DNA of 64,000 nt from Salinispora tropica CNB-440 (GTDB taxonomy: Bacteria; Actinomycetota; Actinomycetes; Mycobacteriales; Micromonosporaceae): positions 2,980,144 through 3,044,143 of the forward strand of contig NC_009380.1 in assembly GCF_000016425.1 (NCBI RefSeq), in the 5' to 3' direction. The position numbers were made by a program, and so were the translations under genes. Within the stretch, counting starts at the first letter, position 1, and each line of letters opens with the position of its first letter. Below, one piece after another: positions 37,909 through 47,376 of the stretch. The notes beneath the pieces are model-generated. The model saw only the letters and a program-made list of their open reading frames with translations. It was not told the origin of the DNA and did no database searches.

Positions 37909-39885
37909 TCACGGGGCGGAGCAGGTCAGCCCGCCCGGCGCGGTGCCCGGACCGGTCCCGGTGAAGCCGAACGTGGTGCTACTCCCGGCCGCCAGCTGAC
38001 CGTTGTACGACTCGTTGATCACCACATTCGCGCCATCGGTGACCGTCCACCTGCCATTCCACAGCGAGGTGATCGCAGTCCCGCCCGGGTCGTTCCAGCT
38101 GACCCGCCAGCCGGCGATGGCTGCGGGACCGGTGTTTTCCACGGTGATCTCACCCTGGAAGCCCCCCGACCACGTGTTCATCAGCAGGTACGTGGCGCTA
38201 CAGCCGCTGCCTCCACCACCACCGGGTGGGGTGGTGACGGTACGGGCCGGGGAGGCGGCGGAGAAGTTTCCGGCCGCGTCCCGGGCCCGTACCGTGAAGG
38301 TGTATTCGGTCTCGGCCGCGAGGTTGGTCACCTGGTAGGTGGTACCGGCGACGGTGGCGACCGTGTTCGGCGGGCCACCGTCTGTCGCGTTCCGCACCTC
38401 GTACGCGACAACTCCGACGTTGTCAGTGGACGCTTCCCAGGTCAGGGTGACTGCCGAGGAAGTCAGGTCACTGGCCACGGGACGACCCGGGGCGGTCGGC
38501 ACGACGGTGTCGTTCCCGCCGCCGGCATAGCGCTCGGTGAGGCTGATGCCGGTGGTCGAGGCTTCGCCACCGAGGCGTACCTGGTGGTCAAGGCTGACGA
38601 ACTTGCCGTTGTGCTGCCAGAGCGCCGGCTTGAGCACCTGGTCGTACTTGACCTCGTCCCAGGTCTGCCAATCGTGTTGCAGCAGGCCGCCGGTGTCGCC
38701 GGAGTTCGGGTTGAGACACCAGAAGGTATGGTGAATCACCATCTCCGCCATCAGGTCCCGCAGGGCCTTCAGCCACCTGTCCTGCCGATCGTCCTGCCCG
38801 AACCGGCCACCCCACTCGCCGACCAGCAGCGGCGCGGTGTCTTCCTCGTGGAGGTAGAGCCAGTTTGGCCGCCACACGTCGTTGGTCAACGTGGTCTTGT
38901 CAAAGTCCTTCTGGAACCACGGCTGCTCATGCACCAGCGGCCCGTAGTCGTGCGGCGAATAGACCAGCTGGTCCTGGTGGGCTCCCAGGTTGATCGGGTG
39001 GTCCTTCACCCCACGCAGGTTGCCGCCCCACCAGTTGTAGTGGTAGTTGGGGCTCTGGTCCGGGTCGGTGTTGGGTGAGTCCCAGCTCTCCCCCGGCCGC
39101 GGGTAGACCTCGACGCCCTCGCAGAGAATCAGCACGTTCGGGTTGATCGCCAGAATTCGGTTGCCGGCCGTCTCACAGGCGTGTTTGAAGTTGTCGATGT
39201 CGCTGGTGCCGTCCCACTTGGCCCGGGGCGGGTTGTTCGGAGTGCCGTGCGGCTCGTTCTGGATATCCATCGCGACAATCGTGTCGTTGTTCTGGTACCG
39301 AGCGGCTACCCACTCCCAGCCCTGGTAGAACAGCTCCGGCGTGATTGCCCCCTTGTGCCACATCGGATAGAAATGGCCAGAGTTGTCAGCCTCGGCACTG
39401 TGCACATCGAGCATGACCTTCAGGCCGTACTCCTCGCAGAGGGCCAACCAGTAGTCGAAGATCTGCAGGTTGTCCATGCCAGCCAACTCCGGGTTGACCG
39501 ACAGGTTCACGTTCGGCAGCACCGTCTGGCCGGCCTTCCACTCCAGCAGCAACTCAGTGGAGATCGGCACCCGAACGATGTTGATTCCACGCTCGGCCAT
39601 CTGCCGGGTGATGGTCTCGATGTTGCCCGCCCAGAGTCCGTGGAAGACTCGCTCGGTGGCGTTGTAGCCGAACCAGTTCGCGCCGGTCAACCACACCTGG
39701 TTACCAGCCTCATCCACAATCTTGTTGCCATCGGTGTGTAGCCAGTCCGCCGCCGGTACGGCCGAGACGACCTGCGCCTCCGGCTCGGGTGACGTGGTGG
39801 CGAACGCGGCCGGGGCGGCGGCTGTCAGCCCCAGAGCTACGCAGGCCGCCACCGCGGCAGCATGCAATCGTGGTTTCACAGACAC
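37909..39885 (-). CDS. Secreted GH5 endoglucanase with FN3 and CBM2 domains
   Basis: The 658-residue enzyme has a signal peptide ending near residue 29 (TAAAPAAFA). A GH5 catalytic domain spans about 45-450, with acid/base Glu211 (IQNEPHG) and nucleophile Glu357 (VGEWGG). A fibronectin III domain follows at about 478-562, then a Gly-rich linker and a CBM2 cellulose-binding domain with paired cysteines near 570 and 655. It should cut cellulose outside the cell. The GTG start at 39885 follows GGAG. A CebR-like operator lies 39 bases upstream. Confidence 0.92.
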   Translation of the reverse strand: MSVKPRLHAAAVAACVALGLTAAAPAAFATTSPEPEAQVVSAVPAADWLHTDGNKIVDEAGNQVWLTGANWFGYNATERVFHGLWAGNIETITRQMAERGINIVRVPISTELLLEWKAGQTVLPNVNLSVNPELAGMDNLQIFDYWLALCEEYGLKVMLDVHSAEADNSGHFYPMWHKGAITPELFYQGWEWVAARYQNNDTIVAMDIQNEPHGTPNNPPRAKWDGTSDIDNFKHACETAGNRILAINPNVLILCEGVEVYPRPGESWDSPNTDPDQSPNYHYNWWGGNLRGVKDHPINLGAHQDQLVYSPHDYGPLVHEQPWFQKDFDKTTLTNDVWRPNWLYLHEEDTAPLLVGEWGGRFGQDDRQDRWLKALRDLMAEMVIHHTFWCLNPNSGDTGGLLQHDWQTWDEVKYDQVLKPALWQHNGKFVSLDHQVRLGGEASTTGISLTERYAGGGNDTVVPTAPGRPVASDLTSSAVTLTWEASTDNVGVVAYEVRNATDGGPPNTVATVAGTTYQVTNLAAETEYTFTVRARDAAGNFSAASPARTVTTPPGGGGGSGCSATYLLMNTWSGGFQGEITVENTGPAAIAGWRVSWNDPGGTAITSLWNGRWTVTDGANVVINESYNGQLAAGSSTTFGFTGTGPGTAPGGLTCSAP

Positions 39886-39923
39886 GGGAAGCTCCTAGCG
39901 GCGGTGGTGGGGTGGCGGTGGAC

Positions 39924-39937
39924 TGGGAGCGCTTCCA
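39924..39937. promoter_or_regulatory. CebR-like operator
   Basis: TGGGAGCGCTTCCA differs by one base from TGGGAGCGCTCCCA, the palindrome bound by the cellobiose-responsive LacI repressor CebR/CelR. It lies directly upstream of the cellulase and should make it cellobiose-inducible. Confidence 0.85.
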
Positions 39938-40078
39938 AACATAGATTAAGCTGACTGACGCCGTAACGGAAGAGCAAACTTTCTGTAATCGCTACTTAAT
40001 GGATTAGGATGCGTGTCCGGCAGTCGCTCGACCACGATGCGGGGGCGTAGAGTGCGCCGGCACCGGGTAGCCGAGGGC

Positions 40079-40630
40079 ATGGCGCGGTACACCGACCCCA
40101 AGCTACGAAAACGACTCAAGGATGAAATCAAGGCATCCGACAAGGGAGCCCGACCCGGACAGTGGTCAGCCCGGAAGTCTCAACTACTGGTCAAGGAGTA
40201 CGAGAATCAGGGTGGGGGCTACCAGGGGCCACGAGACGAGCGGCAGCAGTCCCTGCGACGGTGGGGCCGGGAGAAGTGGCAAACCCGAGAGGGCGGCACC
40301 CGGGCACGTCAGGACGGCGAGACGAAGCGCTATCTACCCAAACGCGCGTGGGAGCAACTCCCCGAGGAGGAACGCCGTGCCACCGACACCAAGAAGCGAA
40401 AAGCGTCGCGAAGCGGCCGGCAGTACGTCGCCAACACCGGGCCGGCCAGACGTAGCCGCCGCGACACCACGTCCGTCGACCGGCTGCTCGACCTGCGGGT
40501 CCCCGACGCGGCGAAACGACTGAACAGTCTCGACACCCGCCAACTCCGGTCGGCGCTACGCCGCGAACGCGCCGGTAAGAGCCGCAAAACGCTGGTCCGC
40601 CGAATCGAGGCGGAACTCGCACGAAGGTAA
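40079..40630 (+). CDS. Basic DUF5872-like protein
   Basis: This very basic protein is about 183 residues long. It begins MARYTDPKLRKRLKDEIKASD and continues GARPGQWSARKSQLLVKEYE and GGGYQGPRDERQQSLRRW, which I recall as the DUF5872 type. The C-terminal third (RLLDLRVPDAAKRLNSLDTRQLRSALRRER) looks like a SAP-like or Rho-N-like helical module. Nucleic-acid binding is likely from charge, but not shown. An upstream ATG at 40028 is also possible. It ends before a strong terminator. Confidence 0.65.
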   Translation: MARYTDPKLRKRLKDEIKASDKGARPGQWSARKSQLLVKEYENQGGGYQGPRDERQQSLRRWGREKWQTREGGTRARQDGETKRYLPKRAWEQLPEEERRATDTKKRKASRSGRQYVANTGPARRSRRDTTSVDRLLDLRVPDAAKRLNSLDTRQLRSALRRERAGKSRKTLVRRIEAELARR

Positions 40631-40701
40631 GGCGCCCACCGCGGGTGGGCCGGGTCGAGACAGCGCTACGAGACACACCTGACGGCGGCTGCGACCAGGA
40701 T

Positions 40702-40741
40702 CAGGGCCCACCCTCGGAGTCGATCCCGAGGGTGGGCCCTG
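40702..40741. terminator. Bidirectional terminator, 16-bp perfect stem
   Basis: The left arm 40702-40717 and right arm 40726-40741 are perfectly complementary (CAGGGCCCACCC against GGGTGGGCCCTG at the base), with an 8-base loop. It sits between the convergent DUF5872-like gene and the amylase gene. Confidence 0.88.
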
Positions 40742-40747
40742 TTGGGG

Positions 40748-42916
40748 CTATCGCCAGGTGTCGGTGTTGGTGTTGGTACCGGTGGCCGGAGTGGTGAAGC
40801 TCCGGTTCGCTCCGGACTCCCAGGTCACTGACCCGTCCGGATTCTTCTTCAGGTACTTGTACTCGATGTTGGTGTTCGGCGGCAGGTCGACAGTTGCCCG
40901 CCATACCGGGTAGTCAGCCGCGGAGAGCGCGACGGCGTTGTCCGGGTTCCAACTGCCCAGCTCCGCGACGTTACCGATGACAAAGGCGTTCTGCCCGAAG
41001 TAGGTGTAAACGGTGGCGTGGAACGAGCTGGCGATCGCCGGGCCGGAAACCACATCACCCCGGAAGGTCTCCGTCACCGCGAATGTGCCGGAGGCGGGGG
41101 TGGTGAAGCTCCGGTTCTCGCCGGACTCCCAGGTTACCTCTCCCCCGCTGGTCACCTTGATGAACTTGTACTCGACCGCGGTGGACGGGGGCAGGTCGAT
41201 CGTGCCGCGGTAGGTGTTCCCACCCTGCGGGGTCAGCCGCACCGCGGCGGCCGGAGCCCAGGAGCCCAGCTCGGAGATGCTGCCGACGGCGTAGACGTCC
41301 TGATCGGCGCCGGGCGTGGCGCTGACCGTGAAGGTTGTGGCGATCTGGTCGGTGGGGTCGCCGGTGGGGCTGACCGTCGGTGACGGGGTGGCGCCGGGGC
41401 GGGCGTTGACGTGGATGGCGACGGCGTCGTTCGCCGGGATACTCACGGTGGCCTGGCCGCCGGTGACACTCACCGTAGCGCCGGTGCAGCCGGCACCTCC
41501 GGCGGCGCCGGAGATGACGTCGCAGTAGTCACCGTCGGCGAGGCCGGTGGTGAAGGTGGCGGTGGCCGTGGCGCCGGAGTCGTTGATGCCGATCCAGGCC
41601 CGGTCCCCGCGGTGGAAGCCGATCACGTTGTCGTTGACCACGGTGAAGTCGGCGGTGCTCTGGACCGAACGCGCCGCGTTCGCCCAGCCCACCATGCCCT
41701 TGATGCCGGTGCTCTGGGTCAGACAGTTCCAGGTGCCGCCGCAGACCGCGTCGGTGACATACCCACCGCCGTCGTGCGGCGGGGACTGGTTCCGATCCGA
41801 CCAGGTGAAGCTGTCGAAGACCGACGGCTTGCCGTGCGGGTAGGCCAGGGCGAAGTAGTTGGCGAGCACGTAGTCGGTGCCGTCCTTGTACGACAGCACC
41901 ACGCCGTCGCGCTCCAGGTCGTGGTTGGTGACCATCGAGAAGACGTTGGCACTCGGCGCGTCGAGGTTCCAGTTCGGGATGTTCTGCAGTGCCGCGACGG
42001 AGCCCTGGAAGGCGGAGCGAATGCCCTTGGCGTACGCGAAGTCGAGCACGTCGCCGTTGCCGATGAACGCTCGGGCCTGGAGGTCAGGGTTGTTGGCGCC
42101 GTCGAAGATCTCCTGGGCGACGTAGGGGCGTCGCCCCTCCGCGACGGTGTCGTCCAGCCTGCTCAGGATCGCCGCGAAGTCGTCCTTTCGGATGTGCTTG
42201 ACCGCGTCCACCCGGAAGCCGTCGACGCCGAGGCCGATCAGGTCGTTCAGGTACCCCGCGATCGTGTCTCGCACGTACTCCTTCTCGGTGTAGAGATCGG
42301 CCAGGGAGAGCAGCTCACAGCTGGTCACCTGGGCGACGTTGTCCCAGTCATTGATGGACCCGTCGGTCGGGCAGTTGTCGCCCGGGCGATGGAAGTCCCA
42401 TCCGCTATAGGGAACCGCCGGGTAGTCGTAGCCGGAGAACTCGGTGCCGGCGTAGCCACGGGTGCCGGGCGGGTTGTTGGTGCCGGCCATGTGGTTGACG
42501 ATCGCGTCCACATAGACCCGCACACCCGCGTCGTGGCAGGTGCTGACCATGCTGGCGAACTGCTCCCGGTTACCGAACCGGCTCTCCAGCTGGTACGAGA
42601 CCGGCTGGTAGACCTCGTACCAGGGGTGCACCCCGTCCGCGCTGTTGGGTAGGTAGACCGACTCCTGCGGCGGGGCCACCTGCACCGCGCCGTAGCCGGC
42701 GGGGCCAAGGTGGTCGGTGCAGGCAGCGGCGACCGAGTCCCAGTTCCACTGCCACAGGTTGGCGGTCACCTCGCTGTCGTTGAGGACGACAGCGGCGCGG
42801 GCTGACGTGGCGGTGGTCGCGGCGGTGACGACCGCCGTGCCGCCCACCGCGACCAGCGCGGCGGCGAGCACCAGGCGGCCGGTGCGGCCAATCGGATGGG
42901 GTCTCGCGGTTTCCAT
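40748..42916 (-). CDS. Secreted GH13 alpha-amylase with two CBM20 domains
   Basis: The 722-residue enzyme has a signal peptide ending near residue 41 (TSARA). Its GH13 catalytic barrel carries VDAIVNHM, GFRVDAVKH (nucleophile Asp), VAQEIFDG (acid/base Glu) and VTNHD. A C-terminal beta domain follows, and then two starch-binding CBM20 domains (VGSISELGSWAPAAAV and IGNVAELGSWNPDNAV). One CBM20 is usual; a tandem pair is less common. ATG 42916 is chosen because the signal peptide starts there; the open frame extends further upstream. It should hydrolyse starch outside the cell. Confidence 0.92.
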   Translation of the reverse strand: METARPHPIGRTGRLVLAAALVAVGGTAVVTAATTATSARAAVVLNDSEVTANLWQWNWDSVAAACTDHLGPAGYGAVQVAPPQESVYLPNSADGVHPWYEVYQPVSYQLESRFGNREQFASMVSTCHDAGVRVYVDAIVNHMAGTNNPPGTRGYAGTEFSGYDYPAVPYSGWDFHRPGDNCPTDGSINDWDNVAQVTSCELLSLADLYTEKEYVRDTIAGYLNDLIGLGVDGFRVDAVKHIRKDDFAAILSRLDDTVAEGRRPYVAQEIFDGANNPDLQARAFIGNGDVLDFAYAKGIRSAFQGSVAALQNIPNWNLDAPSANVFSMVTNHDLERDGVVLSYKDGTDYVLANYFALAYPHGKPSVFDSFTWSDRNQSPPHDGGGYVTDAVCGGTWNCLTQSTGIKGMVGWANAARSVQSTADFTVVNDNVIGFHRGDRAWIGINDSGATATATFTTGLADGDYCDVISGAAGGAGCTGATVSVTGGQATVSIPANDAVAIHVNARPGATPSPTVSPTGDPTDQIATTFTVSATPGADQDVYAVGSISELGSWAPAAAVRLTPQGGNTYRGTIDLPPSTAVEYKFIKVTSGGEVTWESGENRSFTTPASGTFAVTETFRGDVVSGPAIASSFHATVYTYFGQNAFVIGNVAELGSWNPDNAVALSAADYPVWRATVDLPPNTNIEYKYLKKNPDGSVTWESGANRSFTTPATGTNTNTDTWR

Positions 42917-43001
42917 GACGGGTACCTCTCGTGCGAAGGGGCGCTCGGCAAGGCGGACGGCCGTCCAGGTAGCGAACACGATGCGGCATCCATGAAAGAC
43001 T

Positions 43002-43008
43002 CTGCAAG
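43002..43008. promoter_or_regulatory. MalR-like half operator
   Basis: CTGCAAG (CTTGCAG on the amylase strand) lies within CTCTGCAAGAG, 86 bases before the amylase start. Repeats of CTTGCAG are operators of MalR-type LacI repressors in Streptomyces amylase promoters. Only one clear copy is seen. Confidence 0.4.
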
Positions 43009-43010
43009 AG

Positions 43011-43630
43011 TTTTCGGAAACATTCTCGAAACTTCACCGTTCGTTGCCACGCGGCCGGGGCTGGATACCCGCCGCGCGGGACCCCTCCCTGTCGGGCAGC
43101 CGGTGGCCAGAACCAGGCCACGTCGAGCCCGTACGCACAGCTCCCGTCGCCGCCCGGCCACCGCACACCGGGGTGATGGCCAGGGCGCCGCTATGGTGGA
43201 CCCATGACACAAGTGGGCATAGTGGTGCGACAGGGCGACGACGTCGTCGTAGCCGACTCCACAGCATCCCCGCTTTCAGCTGGCCTCGGACGTTAGGGCG
43301 ACCACCCAACCATGATCAATCTGAGGCAGGAGGTTGAACGAGCGGACCGCTGAAAGCTCTTCCCTCCGTGCCACGGCAATACCCACCGGGCCTGACCGGC
43401 CTGGGCGACGCCACTCTGGTCCTGGACCAGGTCGATCTCGACGGTGCCCGGTGTCGAGGTGCCCCCGGTCGAGACGTTGGGGGCATGGAACGAAGAGCCA
43501 CGCTTCCACTGCTCACTGGACGACCGCGGCGACGGTGTGTGCTCGCGCGTTGAGGACCGGGGCGCAGTAGGGACCCCGCCCGTCCGATTCGTTCAAGACG
43601 GGGGCACGAACCACTCGTACCGTCGGGGTC
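43011..43630. other. Intergenic region with only tiny frames
   Basis: The region holds the amylase promoter at its left. A 30-codon frame at 43204-43296 (MTQVGIVVRQGDDVVV) and other tiny frames follow. None has a convincing ribosome site plus a recognisable product, so I do not call a gene. Confidence 0.45.
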
Positions 43631-44026
43631 ATGGCACCCACCTTCAGCGCGATCGGCCTCGCAGTGGCCGACATGGCAGCATCTCTCTCCTTCTACCGCC
43701 AGCTCGGTCTGACGTTTCCGGCCGGGGCGGAGGATGAGCCGCACGTCGAGGTGACCGTTTCCGGCGGTATCCGTCTCATGTGGGACACCCACGCCTCGCT
43801 CCGGTCCTTTGACCCGGACTACCAACCGGAGCCGTCCTCCGGCGGCTGGGCCTTTCACTGCGCGGACACGGGCGAGGTGGACAAGCTCCACACCGACCTC
43901 GTAGCCGCCGGGTACCCGTCGGTCAAGGAGCCCTGGGACGCACCATGGGGACAACGCTATGCGCAGGTGCGCGACCCGGACGGCACCATCGTGGACCTCT
44001 TCGCCCAGATCACGTCACCGAAGTAG
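43631..44026 (+). CDS. VOC-family (glyoxalase-like) protein
   Basis: The 131-residue protein has the betaalphabetabetabeta modules of the vicinal-oxygen-chelate fold: SAIGLAVADMAASLSFYRQLGLTFP, then GGWAFHCADTGEVDKLHTDLVAAGY and RYAQVRDPDGTIVDLFAQ. Metal-ligand positions are not all obvious, so it may be a resistance or binding protein, not an enzyme. It overlaps the convergent AraC gene by 12 bases. Confidence 0.82.
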   Translation: MAPTFSAIGLAVADMAASLSFYRQLGLTFPAGAEDEPHVEVTVSGGIRLMWDTHASLRSFDPDYQPEPSSGGWAFHCADTGEVDKLHTDLVAAGYPSVKEPWDAPWGQRYAQVRDPDGTIVDLFAQITSPK

Positions 44027-44680
44027 CGCGGTAAGCGGCACCCCGGCCAACGCCCGCACCTCGCGGGCGAGGTGGGCCTGGTCGGCGTAGCCCGCCTCGG
44101 CTGACACCGCCGCGAAGGACTCGCCGGTCCGTGCCAGCGCGACTGCCCGCTGCATTCGCAGGATCCGGTGCAGAGTCTTCGGCCCATAGCCAAACGCGGC
44201 ATTGCTGCGTCGCTGCAACTGCCGGGAACTGAGGCCGCAGCGCTCAGCTACCACGCCGACGGGCAGTCCGGCGCGCGCGGCACCGCCCAAGGCGACCATC
44301 GCACGGTCGGTGCCGCGCCAGCGACGGCGCGCGGCGGCAGTCAACGCGGCGAGCGGGTCTTCTGCCTCGGCAATGGCGCGGACGGCCGCCGCCGGCCACA
44401 CCGCCTCCAACGACACCTGCCGATCGACCACCTCGCAGGCGGCTATGCCCAGCACAGCGGGCCCGGTCCCGGCGCCGAACCGCAGCGCGGCGTAGCGACT
44501 GCCGGGCGACGACGACGCGATCCGAGCGGTCGTGTCCGGCCCGGCGACGAAGACAGTACCGTCCCGCCAGATCAGGTCAAGGCAACCGTCGGGCAGAACC
44601 CGCGTCGGAGCGCTGCCATGCGACGTGACGCTACGCCATGCGACGACGTACGGCAGCGGCGCTGCCCGTTCCTCGTACAT
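44015..44680 (-). CDS. AraC-family transcriptional regulator
   Basis: The 221-residue protein has an N-terminal DUF6597-like cupin segment (LPDGCLDLIWRDGTVFVAGPDT) and a C-terminal AraC DNA-binding domain (VVAERCGLSSRQLQRRSNAAFGYGPKTLHRILRMQRAVALAR and AAVSAEAGYADQAHLAREVRALAG). The start is placed at ATG 44680, though the frame is open further up. The neighbouring cupin gene on the same strand could be its operon partner or target. Confidence 0.82.
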   Translation of the reverse strand: MYEERAAPLPYVVAWRSVTSHGSAPTRVLPDGCLDLIWRDGTVFVAGPDTTARIASSSPGSRYAALRFGAGTGPAVLGIAACEVVDRQVSLEAVWPAAAVRAIAEAEDPLAALTAAARRRWRGTDRAMVALGGAARAGLPVGVVAERCGLSSRQLQRRSNAAFGYGPKTLHRILRMQRAVALARTGESFAAVSAEAGYADQAHLAREVRALAGVPLTALLR

Positions 44681-44741
44681 GCCCGCGATCCTCACCCGCA
44701 GGTATGACACGACGTGGCGGGATCCGCTTCCCCGACGAAGC

Positions 44742-45182
44742 CTACTCCAGCTGGAAGTCAGCGAAGTCGAACCCGGGCGACACCACACAGCTGACCAGGA
44801 CCGGTTGGTCACCCGCTGGGACCGCCGCCTGCCACGTACCGCCCGGAATCAGGACCTGCGGACGCTGACCGGCGGACACATCCGCACCGAGAGCGACCTC
44901 CCTGAATTCGTCCGTCGGCCTCTGGCCAGAACCGCCGAACCGCAGCGTCAGCGGACCGCCCGAGTGCCACAACCACAGCTCGTCCGAGCGCACCACATGC
45001 CAACGGGAGTGCTCATCGGGATGCAACAGGAAATAGATGGCTGTTGCCGCGCTGCGGCTTCCGTCGTACCCGGTGGGATGCAGTGTCGGCGTCGCGCGCC
45101 ACGTCTCCCGGAACCAACCGCCCTCGGGGTGGGGCGCAAGGTCGAGTAACGCAACCAGCTCCGACCGCGGCACATCCGGCAC
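44742..45182 (-). CDS. DUF985 cupin protein
   Basis: The 146-residue single-domain cupin reads LDLAPHPEGGWFRETWRA, ATAIYFLLHPDEHSRWHVVRSDELWLWHSGG, VLIPGGTWQAA and VSPGFDFADFQL, all typical of DUF985. GTG 45182 is chosen for the GGAG six bases upstream; the long upstream frame has no support. The function is unknown, with a sugar-isomerase-like fold. Confidence 0.82.
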   Translation of the reverse strand: MPDVPRSELVALLDLAPHPEGGWFRETWRATPTLHPTGYDGSRSAATAIYFLLHPDEHSRWHVVRSDELWLWHSGGPLTLRFGGSGQRPTDEFREVALGADVSAGQRPQVLIPGGTWQAAVPAGDQPVLVSCVVSPGFDFADFQLE

Positions 45183-45607
45183 GCGAACTCCTCTCGCTGA
45201 TGTGTCGCCCAGGGAGGCACCACAGAAGCCATAGCACGAAGGCGATGCCTCGACGGTAGCAAGCTGGTCCGGCCTGACACGTCCAGCTGTGCGCAGGGGA
45301 GATCCGCGTCGCCCGCCGCGCCGGTGCGATGCTGCCAGCACCCCGGTCATCATCGCCGGGAGCGGGGCATTCTCCACCTGATCATGACGGAGCATCGTGA
45401 TCTGGGCGTACCGCAACGGCGTTGTCCGCCGACCCGGCGGCTGCCGAAGCAATCCACACCTGCCCTTGTGTCGGCGGCCGTCGGATCCCGCGACTTCGGG
45501 ACCTCGGCCACGCTCACCGCGTACTGTCTTCATGGCAAACGCCCACGGCAGACGCACAGCGCTTCCCTCGGGCGACCGGAGACCCCGATCCGACTGGGAG
45601 TGCGACC
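45183..45607. other. Intergenic region between divergent cupin and SDR genes
   Basis: I see no gene with a convincing start here. Open frames in this stretch are extensions of the cupin and SDR genes upstream of their ribosome sites. It presumably carries both promoters. Confidence 0.45.
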
Positions 45608-46465
45608 TTGAGTACGGGTACGAATCGCTGCGTCCTGATCACCGGGACGTCCTCCGGCATCGGGTTGGCCACCGCCATCGCCTGCGCCCGAGCCGGATGG
45701 ACGACAGTCGCCACGATGCGGGACACCACGAGGGCGGTGGCGTTGAACACCGCGGCGGAGACCGCCGGGGTGTCGCTGGACATCCGCGTCCTCGACGTCA
45801 CCGACGACGAGTCGGTCCGGGAAGGTATCGACTCAGTAGCAGCCGAGCACGGCCGGCTCGATGCAGTGGTCAACAACGCCGGTGCCGCGCACCTCGGGAC
45901 GCTCGAAAACGACAGCCTCGCCGACATCCGCGCCTGCGTCGAGGTGAACTTCTTCGGCGTGGTCCAGGTATCTCATGCGGCGATGCCGCACCTACGGGCC
46001 AACGGCGGCCGCCTACTGACAATCAGCAGCGTCGGCGGCAGCGTCGGGCAACCCTTCAACGAGGCGTACTGCGCTGCCAAGTTCGCCGTCGAGGGCTTCA
46101 TGCAGTCGCTGGCGCCGGTCGCCCGCACAGTTGGCGTGCAGGTCGGCGTCATCGAGCCCGCCGCAGTGACCAGCGAATTCGTGGCCAACGCCAACGTTGA
46201 CGTCGCTGCCATGGTGGCGCAGGCCGGGCCGTACGCACCGGCGCTGACCGCGTACGCGCAGCGGGTCCAGGCCATGTACGAGGCGGATACCGGCACATCT
46301 CAGACATCCGATGAGGTCGCCGCCGTGGTCATGGAAACTTTGACCGCACCGGAGATGCCCTTCCGGACCCAGACCTCGAACTGGGCGCGGGACTTTGTGG
46401 GCTGGTCGCTGTCGGACCTCAATGGTGCAACCGTGTACGAGGAGACCCGCGGCTGGGTCAGCTAG
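45608..46465 (+). CDS. Short-chain dehydrogenase/reductase
   Basis: The 285-residue classical SDR has VLITGTSSGIGLATAIACARAG (TGxxxGIG), NNAG, a catalytic Ser in ISSVGG and Tyr/Lys in YCAAKFAVEGF. The start is TTG 45608, since GGGAG stands seven bases before it and the SDR fold begins right after. The Thr/Arg after beta-2 (MRDTTR) fits NADP. It has no clear partners nearby; the substrate is unknown. Confidence 0.85.
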   Translation: MSTGTNRCVLITGTSSGIGLATAIACARAGWTTVATMRDTTRAVALNTAAETAGVSLDIRVLDVTDDESVREGIDSVAAEHGRLDAVVNNAGAAHLGTLENDSLADIRACVEVNFFGVVQVSHAAMPHLRANGGRLLTISSVGGSVGQPFNEAYCAAKFAVEGFMQSLAPVARTVGVQVGVIEPAAVTSEFVANANVDVAAMVAQAGPYAPALTAYAQRVQAMYEADTGTSQTSDEVAAVVMETLTAPEMPFRTQTSNWARDFVGWSLSDLNGATVYEETRGWVS

Positions 46466-47376
46466 CAATCCGTTCGGGCGAGACATTGTCTGCACGGCAC
46501 GACGGCGAACAGATCAAAACCGGCTTATTGCCTTCACTCGGACACAAAGTGGGAATCGGACAGTTACCGAGAAGCAACTCAACTACCATCGCTTTAACTC
46601 CAGGTCGTTCGCAAGGTCGAGATATGCCCACTTTAGGGGAGTCCCAGAAGCTGTTAGGGATTAGTATGGGTATCGGCCTTTTCGGCGTAGGGCCGACGCG
46701 ATCGAGGTCATGCTGTCTGGGCGGAGAAGGCTCGGTCCCGGAGGCTCCGATCCACCGCATCGACTGGCGGAGCCCCGATTCAGCTAGGCGGACTACCCAA
46801 ATTCGACCGAATGGATGAATGGCGACTCGCATTTAGCACAAGCCGCCCGGATATGTGGCCCACACGATGGAGAACCACTGCCCGGACAGCAGCAGGCATC
46901 GCGGCTCAACGACGTTGATAGGGTCGACTGATCAACCTGTCCGTCAGGGTGGATCCTGGTGTCCGGATGCCCGTTGTTCTTGGCGATCATCTTGTTGTCG
47001 AAGCAGCTTCAACAGAAGAGTCACGAGGATACCCGGCTGCCAGGCCTTGCTGGTCCGGCAGTCGTCGGGGTTGTCATTACGTTGGACGGTCCGGTGGCGG
47101 ACCTGGTCACTGTGGATGAGCGGGTACGGCGACAGCCGAAGCGCAGGACGGTCGAAGGGGCCGGCGGGTGACGCTGCCGTGTGACGCGCCCGTGGGTGGG
47201 CGGCGGCCGTCTCTACGGTGGCGCAGGCGCCGTTGGGGTTGTGACGAACCCGCTGCCGGCGGGGAACGTCCACCGAGGTGGTGGTGGCCGTGCCGGCACG
47301 CCGGAACGGGCCCTCGGCTTCGCCAAGTCGATCTTATCTGAGATTGCGCGAGTAGTACGCAGACGAACACTCTCCG
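46466..47376. other. Long intergenic region, AT-richer in part, no gene recognised
   Basis: About 0.9 kb after the SDR holds only short frames without ribosome sites or motifs. The part from 46470 to 46870 is clearly less GC-rich than the genes around it, suggesting foreign or decayed DNA. I see no transposase motif, tRNA or repeat array. Confidence 0.5.

Noticed and set aside
43204..43296. 30-codon frame MTQVGIVV...
   Set aside because: It has no convincing ribosome site, no family and no neighbour to explain it. Kept only as part of the intergenic note.
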